Positions 31,107-43,539 are shown, counted from the first letter of the stretch. The stretch: DNA of 64,000 nucleotides from Toxorhynchites rutilus septentrionalis (GCF_029784135.1 NC_073745.1:57119705-57183704); one strand, 5' to 3'. The notes: generated by a model not told the origin, from the letters alone. Program-made: numbers and translations.

Positions 31107-33496
31107 AGGTTGTGCCCACCAATGGCGAAGCGAAGGATGTGGAAGGAGAATCGAAGGTAAGCGGGCTACAATTTAGCCGAGATTTCATATGCATTAAATC
31201 TCCCTCTATTTTCTCTCTATTGTAGAAATTGAAGTACCCACGTGCGATTCCCTTCATTATCAGCAATGAGTTCTGCGAGCGGTTCAACTACTATGGCATG
31301 CGAAGTATGTGTACTTCCCGGGTTTGAGCCACTTTTTACTAACCCAAATTTTTACCCCAACAGCCGTCCTTGTGCTGTATCTGACGCGAAAGCTGGATTA
31401 CGACGATGACACCGCCACCGTTATGTACCACTCGTTCACGACGCTGGTGTACTTCATGTGTGTCATCGGCGCCATCATCTCCGACAGCTGGCTGGGTCGG
31501 TTCCGTACGATCCTGTACCTTTCGGTGGTGTACGTGTGCGGAAGCACGCTGATTGCGTTGGGAGCCATCCCAACCTGGAATCTCGATGCCCGAGCCATGA
31601 CGATCGTGGGACTGCTGCTGATCGCAATCGGTTCCGGAGGTATCAAACCGTGCGTTGCCGCCTTCGGCGGGGAGCAGTTCAAGATGCCCGAACAGGCCAA
31701 GTATCTGGCCGTGTTCTTCTCGATGTTCTACTTTGCGATCAATTTGGGTTCGTTCATATCGACCATGATTACGCCCATTCTGCGGGAAGATGTGAAGTGC
31801 TTCGGAGACGATGACTGTTTTTCGCTTGCGTTTGGTGTTCCGGGAGTTCTTATGGTGGTGTCCATCATTATTTTCTTGTTCGGCAAACCACTGTATAAGA
31901 TTACCGCCCCGGCTGGCAACATGTTCGTGAAGGTTTCCAAATGTATTGCGGTAGTGTATTATTGAAATGATCAAGACAGAATCAAAGCAATTCGTAGCTC
32001 TCGTTACAGACAGCCATTCGAACCCGATCGAAGGAGAAGGACGTAAATCCTCGTGAACATTGGTTGGATTACTCGGAGAAGCGATGGGGTCAGCAACTTG
32101 TCGATGAAACAAAGATTCTGCTGAATGTCCTGAAGCTGTATATTCCTCTGCCAATCTTCTGGGCGTTGTTCGATCAGCAAGGCTCTCGTTGGACGTTCCA
32201 GGCCACCCGTATGGACGGAGATCTTGGATTCTGGACCATCAAACCGGATCAGATGCAGGTTATCAACCCGTTGTTGATCTTGTTCTTCATTCCTCTGTAT
32301 GAGGTTGCGTTTTATCCTTTACTGTCGATGATTGGCATTCGTCGCCCGCTGCAAAAGCTTACGCTGGGTGGAATTTTGGGCGGAGTTGCGTTTGTTATTT
32401 CCACCTTTGTTGAAATCGAACTGGAAAGCACGTATGCCGTGTTGCCGAAGGCTGGCGAGTCCCAGATTCGAATATTTAACGGGATGAACTGTTTGTACGA
32501 TGTTCAGACGGACATCCCAAACCATGGCAATTTCGTTCTCGATGGAATGAAAATGTTCGAGGAGAAATATGTATGGGTTGGGGGTAAGAAATCATTCAAG
32601 TATACCTTTACTTCGAAATCAAGCGGGGCTGGATGTAGCACTCCAATAAGTGGTCAATTTGAATTGGAGGAATTTGAACAGATTTCGTACTTTGTTAATA
32701 ATCGCGGGGGACAGCCCAACTTGCTGCGTTATGTGGACAACACAGATAAATCATCCAAGGGATATCCACTATTCCGAGTGTTGGGAAATACTGCGATCGA
32801 TCGGACATTCGTTTTCAAAGATATTGGAAGCTCTGAAACATCCGATAGACATAAGAATAGTACGTACTTCAATGAGATTATAGAGTCGTACCCATCGATG
32901 TACGAAATAAGTATCGACGGAAAGCCTGTGATGTCAGAATACCCGTTGCGACTGGGAGGTGTTTACGCATTCATATTCTCCGAGGATGATGGAAATATCG
33001 TAAGTACTATCCAACAACCATCTTGATCCAAGCATAAATATACATTTTTCTATTGCAACAGAAAGCTGACGCCATCATCGTAACCGAGCCCAACTCGGTC
33101 AACATGCTTTGGTTGGTGCCACAGTACGTGGTTCTAACGCTGGGCGAGGTCATGTACTCGATCACCGGGTTGGAGTTCTCCTTCACCCAAGCGCCGGAGA
33201 GTATGAAATCCGTGCTGCAGGGCTGCTGGCAGCTCACGGTCGCCGTCGGCAATCTGATCGTGGTCATCGTGGCCGAAGCGAGAATTTTCGACGCCCAGAA
33301 GTGGGAATTTATGCTTTTCGCTGCTCTGATGTTTATCGATATGGGCATATTCGCCGTTCTGGCTTACTACTACAAACCGATTCCGCTGAAGGATTATACA
33401 CAGGAATCCGATGCTGTTACTACAAGGAAAGATTCTGCACAAGAGAATGACGATCCAGCTGACGCGAGTACGACACGAAAGCGACACTTCCCTTAG
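31107..33496 (+). CDS. Proton-coupled oligopeptide transporter (POT/PTR2, PEPT1/yin-like), exons 2-6
   Basis: It imports di- and tripeptides with protons across the plasma membrane, in insects mainly in gut and other epithelia. Exons: 31107-31156, 31226-31304, 31364-31950, 32010-32999, 33062-33496. All junctions are GT-AG and in phase; the introns are 57-69 bp. With the exon at 18877 the protein has about 721 residues, the usual size. Motifs: E40-x-x-E-R-F45 of helix 1, SDSWLGR (91-97), the PTR2 signature GSGGIKPCVAAFGGEQF (141-157), WALFDQQGSRW (298-308), a large extracellular loop roughly 380-565, TLGEVMYS around Glu606 and GLEFSFTQAP (613-622). These cover the proton- and peptide-binding residues known in PEPT proteins. 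The hydrophilic C-terminus follows the last helix. No break was seen. The longer single-exon frames at 31309 and 32064 arise from reading into introns. Confidence 0.93.
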
Positions 33497-34169
33497 AAAA
33501 CCAATAATCGACAGAAATGAATGACGATATAGTTAATTATGTTTTTATGGGTGCTGTTGTACAGCCGACATTTTTTCCATCGCTGAGTGTGTGGATTAAC
33601 TATGTTACAGATTAAATGAGATTTCAAAACATGAAACTTTGTTTGATTACCCAGCGGCGGATGTGATGAAATATACCGTGTCGTGCCCAAATATACCACC
33701 TCACAGTACATGACTGGCTAAAAAACTCGATTATCTCTTTCCAATTCATCTTCGTCGGGATTTCCACCAGCACGATTCCTGTCTCATACATCACATCAAC
33801 ACAGATTGTGTTAACCCTATAGGTAGCTTGATTATATCCTGATTATGAACGATGTTTTGATTCGGTTGAGATTGAGTGGAATTCCCCTCGTGAGTGGTTT
33901 TGCCGTTACGTGTTAACTCTCCGAAGCAGAACTTTGAATTCGAAGATTGAAGGAAGCTCTGAATCATTATAAAAACATGTTATTGTGATATTTTTCTACA
34001 ACTTTTTTGTAATTAATTCAGTTTACAACAGTTTACAATTGAAAATGTCAAGTGGTATATGTGCATTGATTTTGAAATCATATTATTTAGAATTCTGTTA
34101 TAGTTATCATTTCGTTTTTTCATACGTTGTGAAACACTCAATCCGATAGTGATAGCAAACATTGAAAAA
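33497..34169. other. 3' UTR and flank of the transporter; no other gene seen
   Basis: ATTAAA occurs at about 33611-33616, some 115 bp after the stop, as a possible polyadenylation signal. The rest is non-coding. Confidence 0.4.
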
Positions 34170-35255
34170 TTGAAAAATTAGGCACTCAATCTAAGCGAAT
34201 GTCGCTATATAATAAATTTATGACTCTGGAAAGCCCGTCTGCTGTATATGATTTCCAGACCATTCCTTCAATTTTGTTCAATCCTTCTATTAATTTTGAC
34301 TTGTCAATGAAAGTTTATGTGAGTGGTATTTCAGGTGATCTCCGCCAAATAGTCATGCCTGCAATTTTTTTGTCAAGATATAAACATATTGACTCAACCA
34401 AAACTTTTTTACTGATGGATCTAGTCTTAATAGTTCCACAGGCTTTGGGGTATTTAATATTAACTTCTCCATATTCCGTATGCTTAGTTTACCCTGTTCG
34501 GTGTTTGTTGCGGAATTGGCTGCAATATACACTGCTTTACAACATATTCAGACCTTGTCACCTGAACATTTTTACATTTTTTCTGATAGTCTCAGTTCTT
34601 TAGAGACACTTCGTTCCGTAAGGGCTAGATATTCTTCGTATTTCTTGTCTGGAATCCAACAGCTTTTGAGTGTTTTGATGAGTAGATCATTTAATACAAC
34701 TCTTGTATGGATTCCCTCTCATTGTTCGATACCAGGAAATGAAAAAGCTGATCTTCTTGCTAAGAAGGGCGCTATGGAAGGACTCTTATTTCATAGGCCC
34801 ATTACTTTTGATGAATTTCTCCATTTTCCGCGTGAACGTGCACTTCAATCTTGGCAGACAAGTTGGAATGGTAGTGATAAAGGTCGGTGGCTGTATTCTA
34901 TCATTCCTAAAGTTTCCCTCAAACCATGGTTCAAAGGATATAATTATTCCCGTGATTTCATTCGAGTAGTGTGCAGACTCATGTCTAATCCTTATTCCTC
35001 GAATGCACATCTTTTTCGAATTATCATCAGTGATAGTAACCTATGTATTTGCGGTACAGGTTTGTGGTAACCTGTATTGAGCACATTGTATGGCATTGCA
35101 ATGAATTTCAAAATAACAGGTTATCTTTAATAGAAAATTTTCGCAAAAAGGGAATGCCACTCAATGTTTCGATCCGCGACGTTCTGGCTACTCGTAATCT
35201 CGATGCAATTATGTTGATTTATTATTTTCTCAAGTCCATACACTTTCAAGTATGA
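34170..35255 (+). mobile_element. I-clade LINE relic: RNase H and C-terminus
   Basis: Frames at 34199-34603, 34480-35070 and 35043-35255 together encode an RNase H domain and the C-terminal region: SVFVAELAAIYTALQHI, FYIFSDSLSSLETLRSV, LVWIPSHCSIPGNEKADLLA, WFKGYNYSRDFIRVVCRLMS, and a Cys-rich end (IEHIVWHC). Two frameshifts break it. It resembles the LINE at 10-16 kb but is a different, older copy. Its 5' end is truncated and no clear poly(A) was found. Confidence 0.85.
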
Positions 35256-35756
35256 GTATGTGTGTATTTTTTCTTTTATTTATGATTATCGTTTACTGCT
35301 CCAACTTTTTTGTTTTTCGTTATGAATATTTTTATCATTTATCAATAATCTATGGGTATTAACGTTTCCATTTTTCTTCAACTATTTCCCTCAGAACTCA
35401 GAAATACTCAGATGCACGCAATCACACGCAATCTTCAAGGAGGTGGTTATCTTTATGAAAAAATCCACAAGAAGAAGCCTTAAATAATATTTTATAATGA
35501 ATTGTTATATAATTATTTCTATTGTTCCATTTCTTGAAAAATCCATAGGGTTTTTATGCCTTTTTGAGAAAGAACATTTGCATAGTTATACTCACAGATG
35601 CTTTTCCCTATTCATAAACACGGCTCATCGATGTTTAACGTTGCAGAACTAGTTGAAAATAAATTAAATTAAAATAAAGAATTCTGTTATAAATAAAGCA
35701 AAAAATTTATAACTTGAAACTCAAAACGGAAAAAAATCATAACTTCTCAGAATTTT
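35256..35756. other. No gene seen
   Basis: AT-rich non-coding sequence following the LINE relic. Confidence 0.45.
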
Positions 35757-36035
35757 TTTCTAGAAACATTGTGTCTAGCCAAAGTTGATCCTATGATCCC
35801 TGACTTTAATGGGATGACAATAGTTTAATTCACAATGTTATCGCTAGGGCGCACAGTGCTAAAAAAATAGTTAACTTCTTTTTCGAAACATGGTGTCTTC
35901 TGAAAAGTTGGTCTTATGATCCCTAGCCAAAACGGTCGCTTGGGCGCACAGTCTGAAAAATCAAAAAGTAGAAAAATTTATAACATTGTTTCTTCTACAA
36001 AGTTAATCCTATGATCCCTGGCCATAACTCTTTCA
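35757..36035 (+). repeat. Degenerate tandem repeat, about 3 units of 100-120 bp
   Basis: Units begin near 35764, 35885 and 35984. Each has ACATTGTGTC(T)/ACATGGTGTC, an AAAGTTGATCCTATGATCCC-type core, then TGGCC/CTAGCC and a GGGCGC/AGGCGC element. Divergence between units is high. Confidence 0.55.
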
Positions 36036-37484
36036 CGAAGGCGCTCAAAAAGTTGCTTCCTAGTAACCGAGAATAGCTTCATTCGGCTATAAACAAATAA
36101 TAACATCAATCTTCACTAGGTATATCTTTTCCATACGTTTATTAATCATAATTACCTGATTTGGTCACCAAATAAATGCTTCCGGTTTACAAATTTCAAA
36201 CACCACGTCTTGTACTGAACGTAAACAAAACAAATAATACAGCTGTTTGAGTTGAGTCAGGCGTCTTAGTGTGCGCGATGCTTTGACTTGAACGGTACAG
36301 CAGGATGTGAAGAAAGTTGATGGGTCTGAGTCTAGGGCCACGGACGGGATCTTGACATAGGACTGTGATTGTGGGTAATAATTGCATTTAAATTGAGTTT
36401 TTCATTGTTCAAAATCTGTATTTTTTTTCTCTTTTGATACGTCAAATTGATGCCCTGGAAAAAACGTTTCCTGTATGTACTTGTATCCTTTGAACGGGTT
36501 AGATGACATAACGTGGTAGAATTCGGTACCGCATTCTGTCCAAAAATGTACACAAAAATACCATTAAAGCCATTACTACCCTTTTCTTCTGTTTATGGAA
36601 TCATGCAGACGAAGACAAAGAGTCATCATGTATCATTTTTAAATACAAGTCTAAATAGTTAAGACCTACATATATATAAGAATGAGTCAAATCAATCTAT
36701 GACTACAAAAATATATTATAGATAAAAATAGCATTATCTCCTTCGTTACCACGTTGTCCGGAACATTGTTTGTAATAACTTTATAGCCCTGTAGGATCGC
36801 GACTACTCAAGCTATCATAATCTGATTTACGTGGGTATACCCTCTCGATCTTTTAAATCAGCAGCCATTTAAATTCACTTGTTGCATTTTCACATAACCA
36901 AACAACATACTCGGTATTATGACACCGTGGACCACAATTACACAAATTGTTAGTAGTGAGACCTACATGATAAAAACATGAATTGAGCTCAAATTGATTG
37001 GACAACATACAATATAACATACATTTAATGCCTATTATCGGTAAACGGAGAATAATTCATTTTACGCATCTCATCAACTCACATTATGGGCTAACGCTCG
37101 GATTTAGGCAAAAAGATTGCTCGTTGCGTCGGGAAGAAGCGAGTGGATAGTGCAATCGAAAGAAAACATACCCAATTGAATCGTCAAATTGTTAACTTTT
37201 TTCACTATATTCACTGTTCTTGTATCGGCAAAAAAATACTGGATAAATTTCCTGTCTATAACACAACATATGTCGCAATAACCATTTTGAGTAATATGCG
37301 TTTGAAAACTCTTAATAAATCGTTACATTTTTCGTAGAGTGACCCCCTATATAGAAATCAAAGACATAGTCCTATGTCAAAAATGGCCGGTGCGGTTGCG
37401 CGTCATACAATTTTTTCTTCCTTTTGATCGCAATATGGTTTAGACGGAAATTGCCCAGAATTTTTTCACAACCTCTTAACATAA
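36036..37484. other. No gene seen
   Basis: Non-coding AT-rich DNA; frames of up to 73 codons have no motifs. Confidence 0.45.
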
Positions 37485-39115
37485 ACTGACCAGACGTCCC
37501 GCGTAAGAATCCGTCCCGCGAAACGTCCCGCATTTGGCAAAAGAAACGAAAATGTCCCGCGATTTCAATATATGTCAATATCGCAATTTGATCATGTCGA
37601 TTTTCTTAAATGGATGAACCTAAAAAAAAACTGTTAATTTGGCAAAGTGCTCAAGTTGAGCTGGTTTCATCACACCGACATTGGGCTTTTTGTTTAGAGA
37701 GTGTCAACTGGAAGCGAAAACAACAAAATTGGAAAATGATTTTTATAAAAGTCCCCTATTGATCCGCAGAGACGTGACGTGAGTCAGACGAAAAGTTTAT
37801 TTTTGGTCCCCTAGCTCGGTCAGGGCTTTACGTTTTAAATAAGCCGGAAGAACGAGTGTATACTCGACAGGAAGAGGCAGAGTTATTTGATGAAGTATCG
37901 TAAATGAAGCGCTGGACGGTCTTACGGAAGTTGGCCGGAACCTGAACCATGGCCGATGAAAAGATGTGTATCGACGTGTTATTTTACGTATTCGTGGCTT
38001 TGGGTGTCGTCTGTATCTCTATTTTGGCCATTCGCCCAAAAGTTTTTTATCGGGCGCAGCTGGGGAATGTTGGTAAGGCTGGTGGTCTTCGCGACAATGT
38101 TTATCTCCAGCCGTTCAATCCTCCAGTGATCTTTTGGCATAATGGGTTGATCCCAGATTCGGCATAAAGACCACATCACCTTCCCAACTCCGGCAAGCAC
38201 TGCGTACTATATATCTCCCCGTTCACCACTCGAAATAAGAGCGGCTTGGACATTCCCTTCACGTCTGTCAGAGAAAGACCTTCTTCGAGAACTCGATGTG
38301 AATGATATATTCGACGTCATCGTTTACCTGGGGAACGCAAAATTACCCGGTCCCCTGTCATTCGTTGAATTCTAGCATCCAGTACGTCTCGTCTTTCATT
38401 ATGAGTACGAACAGAAGTTTTTCACTTCTTTTGTCGGAAAGAAGTTTTTCACCAGTACCTCAAGCTACTCCTTCTGGGTGGTTGCCTGCTGCTCAGATAC
38501 GACCGGTCTCATCTGACGCTCCCGCATAAAAATGTCCATTTTGGCCAGACTCTTCTCCACCGTTTGGCCGGTTGCTTCGATCTCCCGGTTTAAGGAACGG
38601 CAAAGAGACGATATTGTAAATACCAGATCGGCTATATCTGGCGGACACAAAGTGCCTCAAGATGTCCAACTCCTTCTCTGTGGGGTGGAGCTTGCAGTAT
38701 GAAAAACTCAAGTTGCTTGAATCAACAGCCTTGAATCATTTTTGTTGTAGACCTCATAAACGTTTAAAGAAAATTTGTTCCTATGAATTATCTTTCATCA
38801 CCATCCAAATTAGTTCATTTTTTTTAAATGAATACGTTAACACTAAAATCTATGAAAAATGAATTGGAATTTTCGAGCATGCCATTCGATAATTTGGAGA
38901 AAATCGTAAAATTTAAATCGTGCTTGCCAGGCATAAATGCTCTGATTGAGCGAGTGATTTTCGGGCGTAAACAAAATCTAAACCACCGAAAAACCACAAC
39001 TGAGTGCCCAGAAAGAAATAATACTGATCAGTTTAGACTCGCTAAACTATGGTTTATGTTCACATAACGTGTATACATAACGTTTTGTTTTTTGTGTCCC
39101 GCGTTAAACCTCTGA
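37485..39115. mobile_element. Possible hAT-type element with CGTCCCGC subterminal repeats
   Basis: On the left, CTGACCAGACGTCCCGCG is followed by three further GTCCCGC units to about 37562. On the right, TGTCCCGCGTTAAACCTC and CTGACCATCTG lie near 39094-39120. GTCCCGC units at both sides suggest one element, but I cannot define exact ends or a target duplication. It hosts a Tc1/mariner transposase relic. Confidence 0.35.
37949..38711 (-). pseudogene. Tc1/mariner (ITm) transposase relic
   Basis: On the - strand, 38711-38500 retains the N-terminal part (LDILRHFVSARYSRSGIYNI; KREIEATGQTVEKSL-type). 38330-37990 retains catalytic-domain pieces: LLFRVVNGEIYSTQCLPEL, a degenerate second block FMPNLGSTHYAK with Asn in place of Asp, and IPQLRPIKNFWA with Lys in place of the catalytic Glu. 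The pieces lie in different frames. Loss of both residues shows long inactivity. Confidence 0.65.
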
Positions 39116-39794
39116 CCATCTGCACACTTTATCTTAACATGAATACTAAAGAGCATCTTGAACGTTGTTAGAGCCCGGGAACCGTTGTTAATCTTCTATT
39201 AATAATTACATATCAGCTAATACAACAAGATGCCTTTTACCTCTTCCTATCTCGATGTATTTAATATTAAATGTGTATTCAAGCTATAAGATTTGTGAAG
39301 TACATCCATTCGAATAATTCGACAGGTTTTTGACGTAGGATTACGTCTTTCATTTCTGTACCGAGGTGTAAGTTCAAAGTTTCGACAACGAAAGAGTGAC
39401 GTTAGATTGCGAGGTTTTCAACGTTAGTACATCTTTTCCGGCTGAACGGAGTGGTATGATAATTATTTCATTCAAAAGACAAAATGTCCACGAGTTATTT
39501 GATTGTCAATTATTGACCCGAAAAATTGTTTCAATAGCTTTAAAATAGCTTAGAAAACAGGTTATTGAAACCGTATATAAACTCGCATAAGCTCTGGAAA
39601 TCCATTCAGTTGATGCGGCGATGTGAAATGAGGACGGTCGCACTAAGACGACTATGCATTATGGTCTTCTTTTCCAATTTCCTTTCTCTTTTACAGTTGG
39701 ACCGAATGGATGGCTATAAAACATGACGATTCCTTTGCTTTCGTTCATTTCTACCTCTACTCTCGCACCGTGAGGACTGGTTTCATTGGGACCG

Positions 39795-40160
39795 AGCAGA
39801 CAGCTCAGAAATCTACCGGTGGTAAGGCACCACGAAAGCAGCTCGGAAAAGCGCATCAGCCACAGGAGATGAGAAGAAGCCAAATCGCTATCGCCCAATC
39901 GAAATTATCGACCGGGAACCGACGCTTTGCGTGAAATTCATCGCTATCAGAAGTCGACCGAATTGCTGATCCGCAAGCTACCCTTGCAGCGTTTAGTTCG
40001 TGGAATTGCCCATGACATCAAAACCGCACTTCCAAAGGTTATGGCACTGCTGAAGGCCTATTCGAAGATACCAATTTGTATGCTATCCACGCAAAACGCG
40101 TCACAACATGCCCAAGGACATTCAGCTGGTCCGTCGTATCCGAGGAGAGCGTGCATATAA
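39795..40160 (+). pseudogene. Histone H3 pseudogene
   Basis: H3 order is readable across three frames: TEQTAQKSTGGKAPRKQLG near the N-tail, [20 protein letters not shown] and [15 protein letters not shown] in the core, then [16 protein letters not shown] near the C-terminus. Frameshifts fall near 39930 and 40100, a block between the tail and LREI is scrambled, and the start codon is lost. No functional H3 can be made. A TATA-like element lies about 220 bp upstream. Confidence 0.88.
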
Positions 40161-40174
40161 TCTAGCATATAATC

Positions 40175-40189
40175 AACGGCCCTTTTCAG
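40175..40189 (+). terminator. Truncated histone 3' stem-loop
   Basis: AACGGCCCTTTTCAG is the 5' arm and loop of the canonical histone 3' element, but the complementary arm (GGGCC) is replaced by TTTTTAT. It lies 15 bp after the H3 relic. Confidence 0.65.
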
Positions 40190-40716
40190 TTTTTATATGT
40201 GTACGAATGCCGCAATCGATAGTCGATTCTAATTTGCTAATTTGCGATGGGTATTTCCTCGCCAGACTCGATTCCTCCTTTGAGAATTAATAATCTCTTT
40301 CTGGCAAATGATAATCACATTATTCGAACGATCAAATGCGGAAGTTTTCTGCCAATCCCCTTTCAACCTCCAACATCTCTTTCTCCTGTTTGTCGTTTTT
40401 CAATTCCATTTCTCCTCTGCAGTCGGACCTAATGGAGCATTTAGCGAAAACCGAGATATCGATGATAATTCGATACCGATGGGTACCATTGACTATGGAT
40501 TTGATAGTGAAGAACACGATATGATATGGTATAGTGGATATTATATCACATATCAATATTTGTTTACGAATGCTGCAATCGATCGTCGTTATTGGGAAGT
40601 TGGAATTGTTGGGAAGGGTTGGAAAGATGAAATGTCTAAGATTTATATGCTTATTACTTATTTATTGCTAAGTCAACGTTAGTCCTACGTCCGCCTTGCG
40701 GTTATATCAAAGATAT

Positions 40717-40992
40717 CTTCTTCTTCTTCAATGGCACTAACGTTCCTAGAGGAACTTCTCCGTCTCAACGTAGTATTACTTGCGTCATTTTTTATTAGTA
40801 CTTAGTTGAGATTTCTATGCCAAATAACACGCCTTGAATGCATTCTGAGTGGCAACCTCTAGAATACGCGTGATCACAGTGCAAGTCGGAGGAAATTTCT
40901 TTGACGAAAAATTCCCCCGACCAGAACGGGAATCGAACCCGAACACCCGGCATGTTAGTTATGACGCTAACCACTCGGCCACGGGAGCACAA
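40717..40992 (-). mobile_element. tRNA-derived SINE, copy 2, with 13-bp TSD
   Basis: Almost identical to 8159-8462 and in the same orientation, with a short (GAA)n tail. It is bounded by perfect 13-bp direct repeats ATATCAAAGATAT at 40704-40716 and 40993-41005, the signature of LINE-mediated insertion. The head carries the A box TGGCCGAGTGG and the B box GGTTCGATTCC. Confidence 0.9.
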
Positions 40993-41005
40993 ATATCAAA
41001 GATAT

Positions 41006-41514
41006 AACCCACTTCTAGTTCTTGCATTTTTCATCACATTCGATGCGTATCATAACACTTGGAGAAACGTTGTTAATAATGCACCTTTTTTTGAATATAT
41101 CAAGTTTACTATTTGAATAACGAATTTAGTATGAAAATATTCGTAATTTTTACTTCAAGATGTATTTTGTGTTAGCAATAATAAAGTGGGGGCATCATTT
41201 ATGGTAACGCCGTCACTACACCGCAATGCTAGCAACATTACAGAGAAAAAAGAAACGACAGGGAAAGTTAGTCCACACACAGTTCACCTCAGTTAGTCCA
41301 CACACGAAACGCATCCAATAAAGACGCATTAAAATAAATTGTCTCGGGAATTAAAACGTTTTATTTTCCTTTGACACAATCACGTAATCCGGAATTATAT
41401 CCGAAATTCCGCTGGCCTTTTGGGTTGTCTGGTGTTCTGACGGTCCACTCTGTTGTCCCACATTTTTATGACGTTAAGGTACTATAAAATCAGTTTCTTG
41501 TGATAGCTGGATAG
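41006..41514. other. No gene seen; possible solo LTR remnant
   Basis: 41193-41460 contains TGGGGGCATCATTTATGG, an AATAAAGACGC polyadenylation-like element and TGTTGTCCCACA. The layout is reminiscent of an LTR, but no target duplication could be matched. Confidence 0.25.
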
Positions 41515-42221
41515 CAGTGTTGCCACACTTACAGATTTATCTGGAAAAGTACAGATTTTTTCGTTATTTTTGGTACAGATTCTGTACGGTACAGGGTACA
41601 GATTTTCGTCAAAAAGAACAGATTGGTACAGATTTGTTACGCGTGTGAAGTTTCTTATTTTTGGACAAAGGAACATTAAGGTACATGACGACTTCTACGC
41701 CACAGTTGCTTTTTTGGAGTATGTTTGCCACAGATCAACAGATTGAATCGTTTGTTCCAGGCTAAAAATCCTGAATTCACGATGCTAAATGAAGAGCTGA
41801 ACGATTTTTAATAATATCTGCGAGGAATCTTACGTTGTTTCAATATCCAATGCTATTAAATTTGAAGATCATTTGAAAAGCGGCAAGACTTTTTAGGTTG
41901 AAATGGCAGCAGAAGAAACTATCAGAACAATTAATAGCGAATAGCAGATAATTTTTAACAATTGAAAAAAAACTAAACTGAGAAAAAATATTCATAACTA
42001 GAATAGTTGAGAGCTGATGAAGTAAGAGGGTTAAAAAAAGTTGTGCCATGGCGTACACGATTCCAGCCCTTCTGGTTATCCAAAACAAAAAAATCGTACT
42101 AATTCTGAATTAGTAAAGATCCCGCTATCGTGTGAAGCTCGGACAAGTCAAAAACATCTTTTTTGACTAAATGGTGGCCGTTTGAAAAACAAAATGCGGC
42201 TTAGAATGTTTCTTCTTACGT

Positions 42222-42494
42222 TCCCCAAAAGTTGTCAAATCGGAGGCGGACTTTAAGAGAAATTGGATTTCTGTTCAAAAAAAACTACAACCTGACGTTG
42301 TACAGAACCTTATGGACGGGGTAAAGAGGAAGGTGCGAGCATACGGGCTTGGGCTCGAAGTATGAATAAAAAGAAAATGCCAAAAGATGTTTTATAGTTT
42401 TTATTTTACTGTCTAAAATTTTCAAAAGGATCGGTCTACTGGGCGAATTTCTACAGCGTTTTTTCCGTGATGCAATTTGATGTGACACACCCTT
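42222..42494 (+). mobile_element. ITmD37E transposon copy D, 3' fragment
   Basis: It is inverted relative to the other copies and contains only the transposase C-terminus (PKVVKSEADFKRNWISVQKK to GLGLEV and the stop), the trailer and one terminus ending GACACACCCTT before TA. The other end breaks at about 42222. Confidence 0.85.
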
Positions 42495-43145
42495 TATTGT
42501 AATGTGTAGCATATCAAACCAATCTTACAGAATTTCCGATTCGATTGATATGCAAATCATGAGAATTCGTTCACAGTGAAAATAGTTATTAACATTAATT
42601 TTATTTCATGAAAACGTGACCTGTTTTTTGATTTGGCACCCTTCCGGAAAGACGTAGTTCTACGTCAAAATATCATATTTTAAAGGTTCATATGATAGCG
42701 AGATGCCTGCAGAATGAATCCATAAAAATTCGACATGAATCAGTTCAGCAGAACATGAGATATCTTGTACGCCAGTTTGAAAAGACTAGTTTCGAGAAAA
42801 ACGCGTTTTAAGTATATTTTTATGTCAAACGTGAGAATTTACACACAAAAACGTTACGAGCAAAACATTATTTTTTCAGGAGTCTTCATACAAAAATGAC
42901 TTATGTCCCAAAACTATAACAGATAGAAAGTTGACGTCTTTGACAAAACTTTACATTTTAATAAGATCTAAAACTTTGTCGAATACATTCTATCGCTATC
43001 TTGACTTTAAACATAATTAGGATTAGTTGTATTTTTTTCGAAGAAAATATAAAAAAGTTGTTGTTAGAAAAACTTTTTCCCTGTAAAAGTGCCTATCTTT
43101 CGATGTATGGACGATTTGTTGGAAATTTTAAGGGTTATTCATATA

Positions 43146-43402
43146 TGAGGGGCTCAGAATGCAAGGGGTGTAAGTGACTTGATCGATTTCTCTTCATCAA
43201 CTTTCTATTTAGTTGATAACTCAACTGCAAAAACGTTCCAATTTAAGTTTGTTATAGAATCCGATAGATGAGGTTCTGACCTATCTTCCACATTGTCAAA
43301 TACAGCTGGGAATGTATTTGCAGTTAAATTATGACCAAAAGAGAGTGTCGATGTAGAGAAATCGATCAAATCACTTACACCTCCTTCATTCTAAGCCCCT
43401 CA
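43146..43402. mobile_element. MITE of about 257 bp with TGAGGGGCTCAGAATG ends, copy 1
   Basis: Imperfect inverted repeats of about 45 bp (TGAGGGGCTCAGAATGCAAG and, inverted, TGAGGGGCTTAGAATGAAGG) flanked by TA-rich sequence. A second copy in opposite orientation lies at 61678-61924. Conserved GTGTAAGTGA(C/T)TTGATCG lies near both ends. Confidence 0.75.
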
Positions 43403-43539
43403 TATATATATTTTTGGGAATTTAAAAAAATACGTTTCTGTGAAAAATGAATTTTGATTTTTAAAATAATTTTTTTTCAGCGAAATTTTTTTCCAAAAAA
43501 TTTTTTGTATTTTGTTCGTAAAAATTTAAACAATTTTCT

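Larger units (their letters stand above)
39331..40700 (+). repeat. Histone H3-bearing cassette between GACGTAGG-type near-palindromes
   Basis: It starts TTGACGTAGGATTACGTCTT at 39330 and ends GTTAGTCCTACGTCC near 40678-40693, the same bracketing motif as the H2A-bearing insertion at 11-15 kb. Inside are a TATA-like GTATATAAAC at about 39572, an H3 relic and a partial histone 3' stem-loop. The unit is a displaced histone gene with its promoter. Confidence 0.55.

Noticed and set aside
31309..31965. 218-codon + frame starting MYFPGLSHF
   Set aside because: It begins in the intron between 31304 and 31364 and runs past the donor at 31951; splicing gives the conserved GMRTVLVLYL join instead.
31339..32154. 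271-codon minus frame opposite the transporter
   Set aside because: It is a codon-bias shadow of the transporter exons, has no domain, and is not independent of them.
37949..38167. 72-codon + frame with a hydrophobic N-terminus (possible small membrane protein)
   Set aside because: The opposite strand reads as a Tc1/mariner transposase relic, which explains the sequence better.
41193..41460. Solo LTR
   Set aside because: A polyadenylation-like motif and a TGGGGG start are suggestive, but no matching target duplication or second copy could be found.
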